From Bacteroidetes bacterium UBA6221 (GTDB taxonomy: Bacteria; Bacteroidota; Bacteroidia; Chitinophagales; Chitinophagaceae): 64,000 nt of DNA. The first letter of the stretch is position 1. Each line of letters starts with the position of its first letter. The notes beneath the pieces are model-generated. The model searched no databases. It was not told the origin of the DNA and saw only the letters and a program-made list of their open reading frames with translations. The stretch is from positions 97,169 through 161,168 of the forward strand of contig DISB01000017.1 in the NCBI GenBank assembly GCA_002421685.1, in the 5' to 3' direction. Positions 50,457 through 58,890 of the stretch are shown piece by piece. The translations under genes were made by a program, and so were the position numbers.

Positions 50457-52235
50457 TTAGCTAACATGCTGCTCTGTTTCCATCAGCCTGTTATAACTAA
50501 GTTTCTCTGTTATCGTGCCCTTATCTATCCTGTAAATCTGGTCGCAATATTTCAACGATGTGTACCTGTGCGCAATGATGATGACTGTCAGGTCTTCTTC
50601 TCCCAACGCACGTATAGAGTTGGTAATTTCTTCTTCGGTCCTTGAGTCGAGGGCCGAAGTGGCTTCGTCAAATATCAGCACCTGTGCGCCTTTGTATATA
50701 GCACGCGCTATGGCTATTCTTTGCTTCTGCCCGCCCGACAGGTTATTGCCCCGTTCGTTCAGCATGGTATTGGCTTTGTCGGGCCAGGAGTCCACCAGTT
50801 CTTTCAGGCTCGATAATTTGATGGCGCGCTGCAACCTCGCCATATCTATTTCATCTTTGGGTATGCCTATGGCTATGTTTTCCATAAAGGTGGTGTTCAT
50901 GATAAACACTTCCTGCCTCACATAACCCAGTATCTCCCACCACTTATGTATATTGTCTTTGGTCAGCTGGGTATCGTCAATATGTATGCTGCCGCTGGTA
51001 GGGTACAGGAAACCGAGAATATTGTTCACCAACGTGGATTTACCCGCACCCGAACGCCCGATGATACCTATCGACTGTCCGCGCTTTATTTCCAGGTTGC
51101 AGTCCTTTAGTATCTCTATGTTGGTGCCGGGGTATTTATAGCCGACATGGTTAAACTGGATGCCATGGTTGAAGGTCATCGCACCGGGTTCTTTTTTTAC
51201 TTTGTCTTCTTCTTCCGTTGGTGAGAAGTCCACGTCTTTGAATATGAAACCTGTAGACGTCAGGTTATTCATGGAGATCACAAAGCGGTTGATAGAGGGT
51301 ATACTGCGGTAGGCTACTACCGAGAACAAACTTACCGTGGTAATGATTTTTTCCGTGTCTTTCAGTACAAATACACCATACACCAGTATGAGTATGATAC
51401 AAAGGAATATGGCTATCTCGATGATGCGGGTAGGGATAAACATCATGAAGTCTATCTGCGCCTGGTTGTGGCTGTACTTCTTAGCAAAATTGTAAAACCT
51501 GTTTTTAAACCTGTCTTCCGTGCCGGCAATTTTTATATCCGTATAGCCGAATATCATTTCCTGCGCGTAGGCGTATAGTTTAATACTGTTTTTACTTTTC
51601 TCTTCACCGGCTACGCGTATCATATTTTTTACTTTGGCGTAGAAGGCCCCCATGGTAGGTATCAGTACGCCTATCAGCAAAAAGAATAGTTGCCAGTTGT
51701 ACAGGCAGATGATTAAGCCTGTCAGGAAAAACACTATAGCCTCGTTGATGAGAATGAGGCTGGAGATGGCAGCACTACTGCACAAGGCCGACTGGTAGTA
51801 GGTCAGTTTGCTCACCAGTTCGTTCGATGTTTCTTTCTGCATGTCCAGCATCGAGCGATTGTAAACTTTGTCCAGTACGTTCATCGACGAGCTGACGTAC
51901 AGCTTGCGTACAAAATTTACCTGCAGCCAGTTAATAAGCAGGCCAAATGCGTTTTTAGCCACTATCAGCAGGAAGAATGCGGCAACGGTATATATCAGCA
52001 GTTCGTTTTTGCTAAAGCCCCCTAGTACCGGGTAATTAGTAATAACGGTGGTGTAGAACGTCTCCGACATCACCAGCCCTACTACGGGTATGATGAGCGA
52101 GAGGCCCAGGAGATCGGTGATAGAACTGATGAAGGTCCAGAAGACCAGCCAATTGAAGGTTTTCTTCTGCTTTTGGTTGAATACATTATACAGCTTCGCT
52201 ACGTACGAGAGCGCATATCTTTTTTTCAGTTTCAT
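50457..52235 (-). CDS. ABC transporter with fused membrane and ATPase domains (flippase-like)
   Basis: A 592-residue half-transporter of exporter type. Six helices occupy residues 1-330 (for example WLVFWTFISSITDLLGLSLI and IAIFLCIILILVYGVFVL). The ATPase domain has Walker A GIIGRSGAGKSTLVNNILG, signature NLSGGQKQRIAIARAIYKG, Walker B VLIFDEATSALDS and H-loop IIIAHRYTSLKYCD. It works as a homodimer. Its place between the Wzc-like gene and the glycosyltransferases, and the lack of any Wzx, suggest that it flips the lipid-linked glycan in the manner of PglK or MsbA. A peptide or lipid exporter role cannot be excluded. Confidence 0.9.
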   Translation of the reverse strand: MKLKKRYALSYVAKLYNVFNQKQKKTFNWLVFWTFISSITDLLGLSLIIPVVGLVMSETFYTTVITNYPVLGGFSKNELLIYTVAAFFLLIVAKNAFGLLINWLQVNFVRKLYVSSSMNVLDKVYNRSMLDMQKETSNELVSKLTYYQSALCSSAAISSLILINEAIVFFLTGLIICLYNWQLFFLLIGVLIPTMGAFYAKVKNMIRVAGEEKSKNSIKLYAYAQEMIFGYTDIKIAGTEDRFKNRFYNFAKKYSHNQAQIDFMMFIPTRIIEIAIFLCIILILVYGVFVLKDTEKIITTVSLFSVVAYRSIPSINRFVISMNNLTSTGFIFKDVDFSPTEEEDKVKKEPGAMTFNHGIQFNHVGYKYPGTNIEILKDCNLEIKRGQSIGIIGRSGAGKSTLVNNILGFLYPTSGSIHIDDTQLTKDNIHKWWEILGYVRQEVFIMNTTFMENIAIGIPKDEIDMARLQRAIKLSSLKELVDSWPDKANTMLNERGNNLSGGQKQRIAIARAIYKGAQVLIFDEATSALDSRTEEEITNSIRALGEEDLTVIIIAHRYTSLKYCDQIYRIDKGTITEKLSYNRLMETEQHVS

Positions 52236-52346
52236 CAGCTATATGTAATAATTTTTCCTTCTGCAATGATATTCTATTTGCTATACAAGGGCTTAATAAA
52301 CCACTGTTGTTAACATGCGAATAACCTGCGGGAGGCGTTTCTCTCT

Positions 52347-54785
52347 CTATTTGGTAAAGAACCGTTTTATCAGCCCTTTCTTTTTCTTTTTTCGTTTGCT
52401 GCTGCTGTCGTCGTAGTAGCCGTAGCCGCTGGCCTGGTAGCCATACACATATCCGTAACCATACCCGGAACTGCCGCCATATCCATAGCCGTATTTTCTC
52501 AGGAATTCCACCCCGTTGAATATGATGGCAGGGTTTTGAATTTTACCGTCTTTATGCAGCACGTCAAACATCCGCACCTGGTCTTTTACGGTATACGATT
52601 GCCTTATGATAAACAGGTTGGTGCTGGCGTATTGTGACAATATCAGCGCGTCAGACACCATGCCGATAGGCGCGGTATCCACGATGATAACGTCAAACAT
52701 TTCCTGCAGTTCTTCAAACAGTTGCCTTGTTTTGTCCGACACCAGCAACTCGCCTGGGTTGGGTGGTATGGGTCCGCAGTTGGCTATATACAGGTTCTCG
52801 TGTATGCCCGATGCCTTGATAACACTTTCCAGCCCACACATGCCTGCCAGATACCCGCTTATGCCGCCGTCGTTGGGCAGTCCCAGGTATTGGGCAATTT
52901 TCGGTTTGCGCAGGTCAAATTCCATCACAATAACACGCTTCTTGGCCAGTGTCATGGTAATACCCATGTTGATGGATATGAATGATTTTCCCTCGCCGCT
53001 GGTGCTGGATGTCACCATATAGATACGGTTGTTCCTGTTGGCCGACATAAACTCAAGGTTGGCGCGTATCAACCTGAATTGCTCGGCTATACCTGTACGC
53101 ACATGGGGGCCTACCACTATGGTAGCGCCGTTGGTGTTGGCGTGTTCCGCGCGGCCAATTGAACCGATGAGCGGTATTGAAGTTTGCGACTCTATATCGT
53201 TCTCATTGATTACTTTGTTGTTCAATACTTCCCGCAAAACAACAACAGACCCCGGCGCCAGCACACCCAGCAGGAACATCATCATATATATCCGCTTGGG
53301 CACGGGTGTAATAGGCGCACCTGAAGCGTATGGTACTACTACTACTTTCGACTTGTTGGTAGCTGCATATACCGATATCTCGTTTTCAACCAGTTTCTCA
53401 TAAAGCAAGAGGTATATATTCTGCAGAACAGGATAGTTCCTGTTTACGTCTTTTATCTCTTGCTCTATTTCGGGCGCCATGCGTATCCGTTCAGATAGCT
53501 GCTGCTCGTTTTCACGCACCTGCGCCAGTTCCCGGTTCACCGATTTTAATTCTTTATTCGCCGCATCAATTACGCGTTTTCTCAGCGCGGCTATCTCGCT
53601 CTCTATCTCCAGCAGTTGCGGGTGTGCTTTGCCCCAATTACGCGACAGGGTTTCGCGTTGCCGTACTGCCTGGTTGTATTCCTGCACAAAGGCGCTTAGG
53701 TTCGGGTCGGTAATATCCACCCCGGCTATTATCTCATATTCACCTGTATAGGATGTTTCCAGGTTGCTCTTCAGGTTTTCTATTACCTGCCTTTTCATAG
53801 ATAGCTCGTCCATTCTGCGCGCCCACTCTGTTTTCTGGGCCATCAGGTCGGTGGTTTCGGTCTGCACATCTACTACGTCATTGGTCTTCTGTATATCCAC
53901 GGTCATTGAGTCCAACTGCTTCAGGTTGTCGCCAATGCTGGCAGTCCTGTCCTGTATGAATTCGCGTGTTTTCTCAGCAGTGTAGTTGATATTCTCCAGT
54001 TCGTTTTTCTGGTAGAAATAGATGAGCGTATTCAGGAAATCCACACCGCGTTCTCTGATATTGTCGGTATAGTATAGGTCGAGCAGGCTGGTGCGGCCGT
54101 CCTGGAGTTCTACGCCAAAGCGCCCCCCTATGCGTCCTGTTGCATTATCGGGGTGCTCTATCTGTACGATAAAATCGGTCGATTCAAGGTAACCTCTATT
54201 TACGTCCGGTCCTTCAACATATAGTATCTTGAAACGGCCCCAGTCTCTTTTTATCCATGTCCCGTACAATACTCTTTCCGACCGCTCACCTTCTATCAGT
54301 TCAAACTGGCCTTCCACGATTTGCCGGATAGTTACCTGCCGTCTGCTGGCCTGCATCCCTTCTTCGTCAAATTCTATTTTTATCGGGCAGTCTTTGTACA
54401 GTTCCGTTTCCTTTACGCGGCCTATCGCCCAGTAGCGGACGTTGATGTCCAGCGAGTCCACCACTTTCATGATCATGTCTTGCGACTGAAGGATTACTTT
54501 CTCGTTGAACAGGTTGATACGCGACTTGTCTTTTTCGGGGTCTATGCGGCTTAGCAGGCTTTGCGCGGGGTTTTCCTTGTCTTCCTGCATCAGTAGCGAA
54601 CTGTAGATGGCGTATTCGGGTGTGGTGTACCTCAGGTACAGGAAACCCGCTGTGAGTGTTATGGACAGTGTCAGCACAAACCAATACCAGTTGGTCAGCA
54701 ATGCTCCGAACAGTCGCTTGAAATCGAATGTCGAGTTAAGCTGGTTAAGCAGCCTGGTTTGTATTTGCTGTTGACTTTGGTCCAT
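52347..54785 (-). CDS. Polysaccharide co-polymerase with fused tyrosine autokinase (Wzc-like)
   Basis: An 812-residue inner-membrane protein controlling polysaccharide chain length and export. N-terminal Wzz domain with TM1 (WFVLTLSITLTAGFLYLRYT), a long periplasmic coiled-coil region (residues 250-470), TM2 near residue 515, then a BY-kinase domain: Walker A SSTSGEGKSFISINMG, Walker A' VIVMEFDLRKPK, Walker B DVIIVDTAPIGMVSD. The tail holds 11 tyrosines within about 30 residues in a YG-rich cluster, the autophosphorylation site, followed by a lysine-rich end. It partners with the Wza-like gene directly upstream in the operon. Confidence 0.94.
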   Translation of the reverse strand: MDQSQQQIQTRLLNQLNSTFDFKRLFGALLTNWYWFVLTLSITLTAGFLYLRYTTPEYAIYSSLLMQEDKENPAQSLLSRIDPEKDKSRINLFNEKVILQSQDMIMKVVDSLDINVRYWAIGRVKETELYKDCPIKIEFDEEGMQASRRQVTIRQIVEGQFELIEGERSERVLYGTWIKRDWGRFKILYVEGPDVNRGYLESTDFIVQIEHPDNATGRIGGRFGVELQDGRTSLLDLYYTDNIRERGVDFLNTLIYFYQKNELENINYTAEKTREFIQDRTASIGDNLKQLDSMTVDIQKTNDVVDVQTETTDLMAQKTEWARRMDELSMKRQVIENLKSNLETSYTGEYEIIAGVDITDPNLSAFVQEYNQAVRQRETLSRNWGKAHPQLLEIESEIAALRKRVIDAANKELKSVNRELAQVRENEQQLSERIRMAPEIEQEIKDVNRNYPVLQNIYLLLYEKLVENEISVYAATNKSKVVVVPYASGAPITPVPKRIYMMMFLLGVLAPGSVVVLREVLNNKVINENDIESQTSIPLIGSIGRAEHANTNGATIVVGPHVRTGIAEQFRLIRANLEFMSANRNNRIYMVTSSTSGEGKSFISINMGITMTLAKKRVIVMEFDLRKPKIAQYLGLPNDGGISGYLAGMCGLESVIKASGIHENLYIANCGPIPPNPGELLVSDKTRQLFEELQEMFDVIIVDTAPIGMVSDALILSQYASTNLFIIRQSYTVKDQVRMFDVLHKDGKIQNPAIIFNGVEFLRKYGYGYGGSSGYGYGYVYGYQASGYGYYDDSSSKRKKKKKGLIKRFFTK

Positions 54786-54805
54786 TCTTAGTGGCTATGC
54801 CGCTC

Positions 54806-55633
54806 TTACTTCACAATTTGTGTCACACCATATATCGCAATCGCCGTTGATAGCAGCGAGGTCATCGTAGGCAGGTAAAACCTAAGGAAATCATTGCTCT
54901 CCTGTCGGCGTACCCTGGCCGGTTCTACGTATATGATATCATTTTGTTTCAAATAGTAATACGGGCTGCTGAAAACATTCCTGCTGTTCAGGTTCAGCCT
55001 GGCGTATTCTCTCCTGCCTTCAGTTTCGCGTATTATGAGTACGTTGTCTTTCCTGCCTGTTATCGGCATGTCGCCTGCCAGTGCTATTGCGTCCACCACG
55101 CTTAGTTTGTGGTTAGACGCTATGATAGACCCCGGCGATCCCACTTCTCCCAGTACGGTAATTTTGTAGTTGATGATACGCGCTTCCACCACCGGGTCTT
55201 TTACGAAGTCTTCCAGTCTTTTGGCCAGCATATCTTTTACCTGGCGTAGTGTCAAACCCGATACTTTTACTTTCCCCAGTACCGGGTAGTCGATAAAACC
55301 GTTTGCGTCCACCAGGTACGCCTTGTTGCTTCCACCGCCGCTTTGGCCGCCGCCTATCGAAGATGTTATGTTGTACACGGTGCCGCCTTCGTTGAAAATG
55401 GTTACGGGGTCGCTGGTACCCGAGCCCGCGGTGATGCTGCTGATGCTGCTGACGTTAATGGCAAGGATATCATCCGGCAGTACTACTATCTCCTTGCGTT
55501 TTTCAATATTCTCTACCTGCACATGGGGGTCAAGCGGGGCGTTCTCAGCAAAGTAAATGGTCTTTTGCGGTGCGGCACAAGACGTTGCCAGCAATATTAT
55601 TGCCATGGCAACCAGGTTATACAACTGTCGCAT
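54806..55633 (-). CDS. Outer-membrane polysaccharide export lipoprotein (Wza-like)
   Basis: A lipoprotein of about 275 residues forming the outer-membrane exit channel. Signal MRQLYNLVAMAIILL, lipobox ATSC. The Poly_export domain is DDILAINVSSISSI and then GFIDYPVLGKVKVSGLTLRQ, followed by SLBB domains (YKITVLGEVGSPGSIIA, DAIALAGDMPITGRKDNVLI). A C-terminal helix (LLSTAIAIYGVTQIV) may cross the outer membrane. The frame also has an ATG at 55666; the one at 55633 gives a normal-length signal and is preferred. It heads the minus-strand polysaccharide operon, 20 bases before the Wzc-like gene. Confidence 0.92.
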   Translation of the reverse strand: MRQLYNLVAMAIILLATSCAAPQKTIYFAENAPLDPHVQVENIEKRKEIVVLPDDILAINVSSISSITAGSGTSDPVTIFNEGGTVYNITSSIGGGQSGGGSNKAYLVDANGFIDYPVLGKVKVSGLTLRQVKDMLAKRLEDFVKDPVVEARIINYKITVLGEVGSPGSIIASNHKLSVVDAIALAGDMPITGRKDNVLIIRETEGRREYARLNLNSRNVFSSPYYYLKQNDIIYVEPARVRRQESNDFLRFYLPTMTSLLSTAIAIYGVTQIVK

Positions 55634-55707
55634 CTTGCTTTTTTTTGTTGGGTTAGTAATCTGCATTCCTGCTTATTTCAATTCACAAATAGCCGCACAC
55701 GTTCAAG

Positions 55708-55724
55708 GGGAGTTGCCAACTCCC
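55708..55724. other. Stem-loop GGGAGTT-GCC-AACTCCC in the wza-like operon leader
   Basis: Seven perfect base pairs around a 3-base loop, about 75-90 bases upstream of the Wza-like start. It could pause or terminate transcription in the leader. No T-tract follows on the minus strand. Confidence 0.4.
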
Positions 55725-55872
55725 GTATTTAACCGATGATATTTTTTTATTGTACTGTGCACTTACCAGGAAACAGGGCAATAAAACCGCTGCAGGGCGA
55801 TGTTTACAACCGCTGTCCCATATCTTAAATCTGTTATGCAAAATACGCTCTGTTGGTTACAGGATAAACAAT

Positions 55873-55913
55873 TGTGGATAACTTATTCACAGGTAACTAA
55901 CAGGTTATCCACA
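55873..55913. other. Cluster of three perfect DnaA boxes, candidate replication origin
   Basis: TTATCCACA occurs on the minus strand at 55873-55881 and on the plus strand at 55905-55913, with TTATTCACA at 55883-55891. All three fit TTATnCACA exactly. They lie in the gene-free interval with AT-rich sequence on both sides. No dnaA gene is in the window. It may be oriC or a DnaA-titrating or regulatory site for the export operon. Confidence 0.5.
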
Positions 55914-56095
55914 GGCTACCCTATATGTACTATTGCAAATTTAATGCCTTATGCAGGGGATTTATCATGGTGGGCTGTTATTCGCTTGTTAAGCCGCTAA
56001 GCGCCTGGCTTCTGACTATTTACAAATCTGCTGATTCCTATATGTCGGCGACGGGCTGTAAGAATGCCCTCAAATGGGAAAATGAAATTGAAATG

Positions 56096-56779
56096 TTATG
56101 GGGCGAGGCGCATTTTTTTCCACACGCCTTCTTCATTTTTTTTGAACAGTATCCTGTCGTGAAGGCGGCTGATACGCCCCTGCCAGAATTCAATGGAAAC
56201 GGGCTTTACGCCATATCCCCCCCAGTGTTCCGGCCGGGGAATGCGCTTGTTGGCAAATTCCTTTTCGTATTGCAGGTAACGTTCGTCCAATACATTCCTG
56301 TCGGGTATTACGCTGCTTTGTGGTGAGGTCCAGGCGCCTATCTTACCGCCGTCCGGCCGTGAGTGAAAATATTCGTCGCTTTTTTCAGCAGCTATCTTGC
56401 CGGCAATACCCTGTATCCTTACCTGTCTTTCCAGTTCTTTCCAAAAAAACATCAGGCACACATTAGGATTGGCGGCTATGTCACGGCCCTTTGCACTGTC
56501 GTAATTGGTATAAAAAACAAACTCTTCGCCTTCCAGCCCTTTCAGCAGCACCACTCTCGCATGGGGAATGTTGTCTGCATTGACCGTGGCCAATGTCATG
56601 GCATTTACTTCCGATAACTCAGCCTTTTGTGCCTCTATAAACCATTGGGTAAAAAAAGCCACGGGGTCGTCACCTACGGTCACTTCATCAAGTGCGGCCA
56701 TCTGGTATTCGGTCCGTATGTCGGCAATATCTTTCAAAACTGCGTCGGCGCCTACAGGTCTATTTTTTATCCCCGCCAA
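56096..56779 (-). CDS. pdxH: Pyridoxamine 5'-phosphate oxidase
   Basis: A 227-residue FMN enzyme making pyridoxal 5'-phosphate. Markers are IADIRTEYQMAALDE, DPVAFFTQWFIEAQKAEL, NAMTLATVNADNIPHARVVL (FMN binding), FVFYTNYDSAKGRDIAANPN, VRIQGIAGKIAAEKSDEYFH, SRPDGGKIGAWTSPQSSVI and the invariant C-terminus WKKMRLAP. Length is usual. Its ATG lies inside the last codons of a small upstream membrane-protein gene (20-base overlap), so the two are probably translated together. Confidence 0.95.
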   Translation of the reverse strand: MAGIKNRPVGADAVLKDIADIRTEYQMAALDEVTVGDDPVAFFTQWFIEAQKAELSEVNAMTLATVNADNIPHARVVLLKGLEGEEFVFYTNYDSAKGRDIAANPNVCLMFFWKELERQVRIQGIAGKIAAEKSDEYFHSRPDGGKIGAWTSPQSSVIPDRNVLDERYLQYEKEFANKRIPRPEHWGGYGVKPVSIEFWQGRISRLHDRILFKKNEEGVWKKMRLAP

Positions 56780-56900
56780 GGTATTTGGCCATCACATAGA
56801 TTATCTCAATGGTCATCAGGATCATGAAAATATAGCAGAGGGTCATGCCCAGGCCATATTGCACCGTGTCGTAGAAGGCGTTGTGAAGTACTATTTCCAT
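56760..56900 (-). CDS. Small membrane protein of 46 residues upstream of pdxH
   Basis: A short frame encoding MEIVLHNAFYDTVQYGLGMT, then a hydrophobic run LCYIFMILMTIEIIYVMAKY and a GGDKK end: one membrane helix with a positive C-terminus. It overlaps the pdxH start by 20 bases on the same strand, the arrangement of a translationally coupled gene. Composition and hydrophobicity pattern are protein-like, but I know no family. It could also be chance; conservation upstream of pdxH in relatives would settle it. Confidence 0.5.
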   Translation of the reverse strand: MEIVLHNAFYDTVQYGLGMTLCYIFMILMTIEIIYVMAKYLGGDKK

Positions 56901-57008
56901 TTCTTATGCAAAATTTCGCCTGCAAGATACAAACTGCATCGGTATTTTGCTATTTTATGTAAATCCCTTTTTTGTGAGTATTTTTCGGATTATAATTATC
57001 GCCGGGTT

Positions 57009-58220
57009 ATGTTTTTGCGCCATATACCTTTTTTGAGGGCAGTACTTTTATACTCCCTCACTGCTTTTGGCGGCCCCCACGGACATATAGGTATGATGAT
57101 GCGCACTTTTGCACAGAAGCGCAAAGACGTATCGGAGCAGGAACTATTGGAATACAATGCGTTTTGCCAGATGTTGCCCGGCCCTTCGTCTACGCAAACG
57201 GTCACGCTCATAGCATTGAAAAGAGGGGGTGTGCCCCTGGCCATCGTCACCCTGTTGTTATGGGTCATGCCGGCTGCTATACTTATGGGCGCTTTCTCCT
57301 TCCTGGTGTATTACATAGATGCAAGGGATATTAATACGAACCTGTTCCGTTACATTCTTCCCATGTCTGTCGGGTTTATATGTTTTGCGGCAGTACGCAT
57401 GATGAGGGCCAGCGTTCGCCACGTGGCTACCTGGGCTATCATGACGGGGTGTATTATTGTCACCATCTTTCTTCAGTTCCCCTGGATTTTCCCGGTGCTC
57501 CTGCTTTTGGCGGGCGTTATCAGCAATTTCAGCAACAAGCGCATTCCCGACACCAAAGAAAAGCCCAAACCCATCCGCTGGATGAACCTCTGGATATTCG
57601 CCGCCATTTTTGTCGCAGCAGGTATATTGAGCGAGGTTGCCCGGCTATACGATTTCCAGAATGCCAGGATATTCAACCTGTTCGAAAACTTTTACCGTTT
57701 TGGTGCTATCGTATTTGGCGGAGGCCAGGCTTTGCTGCCTATGATGCTCTTCCAGTTTGTAAACCGCCCGGCTCATATTGGTATGCAACCTTTCATGTCG
57801 GGCGAACAATTATTGACGGGTTATGGTATGGTGCAGGCAGTGCCGGGGCCGGTATTCGCTATCGTCTCTTACGTAGGCGGAATGGTAATGAGCCAGTACG
57901 GCCCGGTGTGGCAGGCTATCGGATGCCTGGTGGCTACTTTCGCGGTGTTTCTGCCCAGCACCTTATTACTGTTTTTTCTTTTCCCGGTCTATCAAAACCT
58001 GCGGCAATACGTGGTTATCTATCGTGCATTGGAGGGTTTTAACGCAGCTATCGTTGGTTTCGTCTGGGCTTCGGGCATTGTGTTGTTCCAGGCCATGCCT
58101 TTCGAATGGACCAACGTTGTAGTCGCTGCTATTACTTTCTCTATTCTTTTCTTTACCAGGATTCCAGCTCCTCTTATAGTATTAGGCTGGCTATTGCTCG
58201 GCTGGACCATGAATATCTGA
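57009..58220 (+). CDS. chrA: Chromate transporter, CHR family
   Basis: A 403-residue membrane protein with two homologous CHR domains. Domain 1: SLTAFGGPHGHIGMMMRTFA and CQMLPGPSSTQTVTLIALKR. Domain 2: RFGAIVFGGGQALLPMMLFQ and GYGMVQAVPGPVFAIVSYVG. The paired GGP/GGG and PGP motifs are diagnostic of the long ChrA type, which exports chromate. The frame stays open upstream to 56568 but that part lies antisense to pdxH; the ATG at 57009 begins the family sequence. The 3' end overlaps the convergent Sco-like gene by 30 bases. Confidence 0.92.
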   Translation: MFLRHIPFLRAVLLYSLTAFGGPHGHIGMMMRTFAQKRKDVSEQELLEYNAFCQMLPGPSSTQTVTLIALKRGGVPLAIVTLLLWVMPAAILMGAFSFLVYYIDARDINTNLFRYILPMSVGFICFAAVRMMRASVRHVATWAIMTGCIIVTIFLQFPWIFPVLLLLAGVISNFSNKRIPDTKEKPKPIRWMNLWIFAAIFVAAGILSEVARLYDFQNARIFNLFENFYRFGAIVFGGGQALLPMMLFQFVNRPAHIGMQPFMSGEQLLTGYGMVQAVPGPVFAIVSYVGGMVMSQYGPVWQAIGCLVATFAVFLPSTLLLFFLFPVYQNLRQYVVIYRALEGFNAAIVGFVWASGIVLFQAMPFEWTNVVVAAITFSILFFTRIPAPLIVLGWLLLGWTMNI

Positions 58221-58862
58221 TTCAGACAGCGGTTTCTCTTTCAGCAACATTTTGATGTCGCCTATCAACTGGTTTACTTCTCCCATATCCGTGCCTTTGT
58301 AAAATCTGCCGCGTATATACCCATCCCCGTCTACCAGCACAAACCGGTCGGTATGGATAAAATCACTTTGTATGTCCACGGTGGCCGTATCATCTGCCGC
58401 GCTGATGAGATAACTATAGCGGGCCGCATCATAGAGTTCTTTTTTATCCCCTGTCAGGAACATCCATTGTTCCGGGTCTGCCTCAAAGCGCAGGCTGTAT
58501 GCTTTCATTGCTTCCACGGTATCCTTCTTGGGGTCAACGGTATGGGATAGTATCATTACCCGCTCATTTCCGCGAAAAGCTTCGTACACCTTGCTCATAT
58601 TTTCATTCATCCGGGGGCATATGCCTTTACAGGTAGTGAAGAAATATTCCACAACGTATATTTTCCCCTTCACGGCATCCTGCGTTACTGTATCGCCTTC
58701 CTGGTTCACAAATTTGAATGGCTGCACCTTGTGGCCGGTATTAGCTCCCATCACGGGCAAAGTCTCGGGCTTGTCTAAATATCTCAGCGAGTAAGTGACG
58801 AATGCAGTTGCGAGTATTATAAAAAATACAATGAGGAAGATCGCGGTCTTATTAACTTTCAT
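58191..58862 (-). CDS. SCO1/SenC family copper chaperone or thiol-disulfide protein
   Basis: A 223-residue membrane-anchored thioredoxin-fold protein. After an N-terminal anchor (AIFLIVFFIILATAFVTYSL), the domain has the copper-binding C-x3-C in FFTTCKGICPRMNENM and the third ligand His in DFIHTDRFVLVDGDG. Sco proteins deliver copper to, or reduce, the CuA site of cytochrome oxidase; no oxidase genes are nearby. The frame opens at 58883, but MKVNKTAIF at 58862 gives a normal anchor. It follows the DUF4294 gene by 28 bases. Confidence 0.92.
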   Translation of the reverse strand: MKVNKTAIFLIVFFIILATAFVTYSLRYLDKPETLPVMGANTGHKVQPFKFVNQEGDTVTQDAVKGKIYVVEYFFTTCKGICPRMNENMSKVYEAFRGNERVMILSHTVDPKKDTVEAMKAYSLRFEADPEQWMFLTGDKKELYDAARYSYLISAADDTATVDIQSDFIHTDRFVLVDGDGYIRGRFYKGTDMGEVNQLIGDIKMLLKEKPLSESDIHGPAEQ

Positions 58863-58890
58863 AACGGGTGCAAAGTTAAGCAACCCCCGG

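Larger units (their letters stand above)
55667..56095. other. Gene-free region between the polysaccharide operon and pdxH
   Basis: About 430 bases without a convincing gene. It holds a stem-loop at 55708-55724 in the leader of the export operon, an AT-rich run near 55738-55752, three perfect DnaA boxes within 41 bases (55873-55913), and an AT-rich stretch after them. The frames that cross it lack a family-like sequence. Confidence 0.7.

Noticed and set aside
55667..55740. JUMPstart/ops element upstream of the polysaccharide operon
   Set aside because: No GGCGGTAG-like core was found, and this element belongs to enterobacterial RfaH systems.
56568..57008. Long N-terminal extension of the chromate transporter frame
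   Set aside because: It lies antisense to pdxH and the small membrane-protein frame and has no family similarity; ChrA-like sequence begins at 57009.
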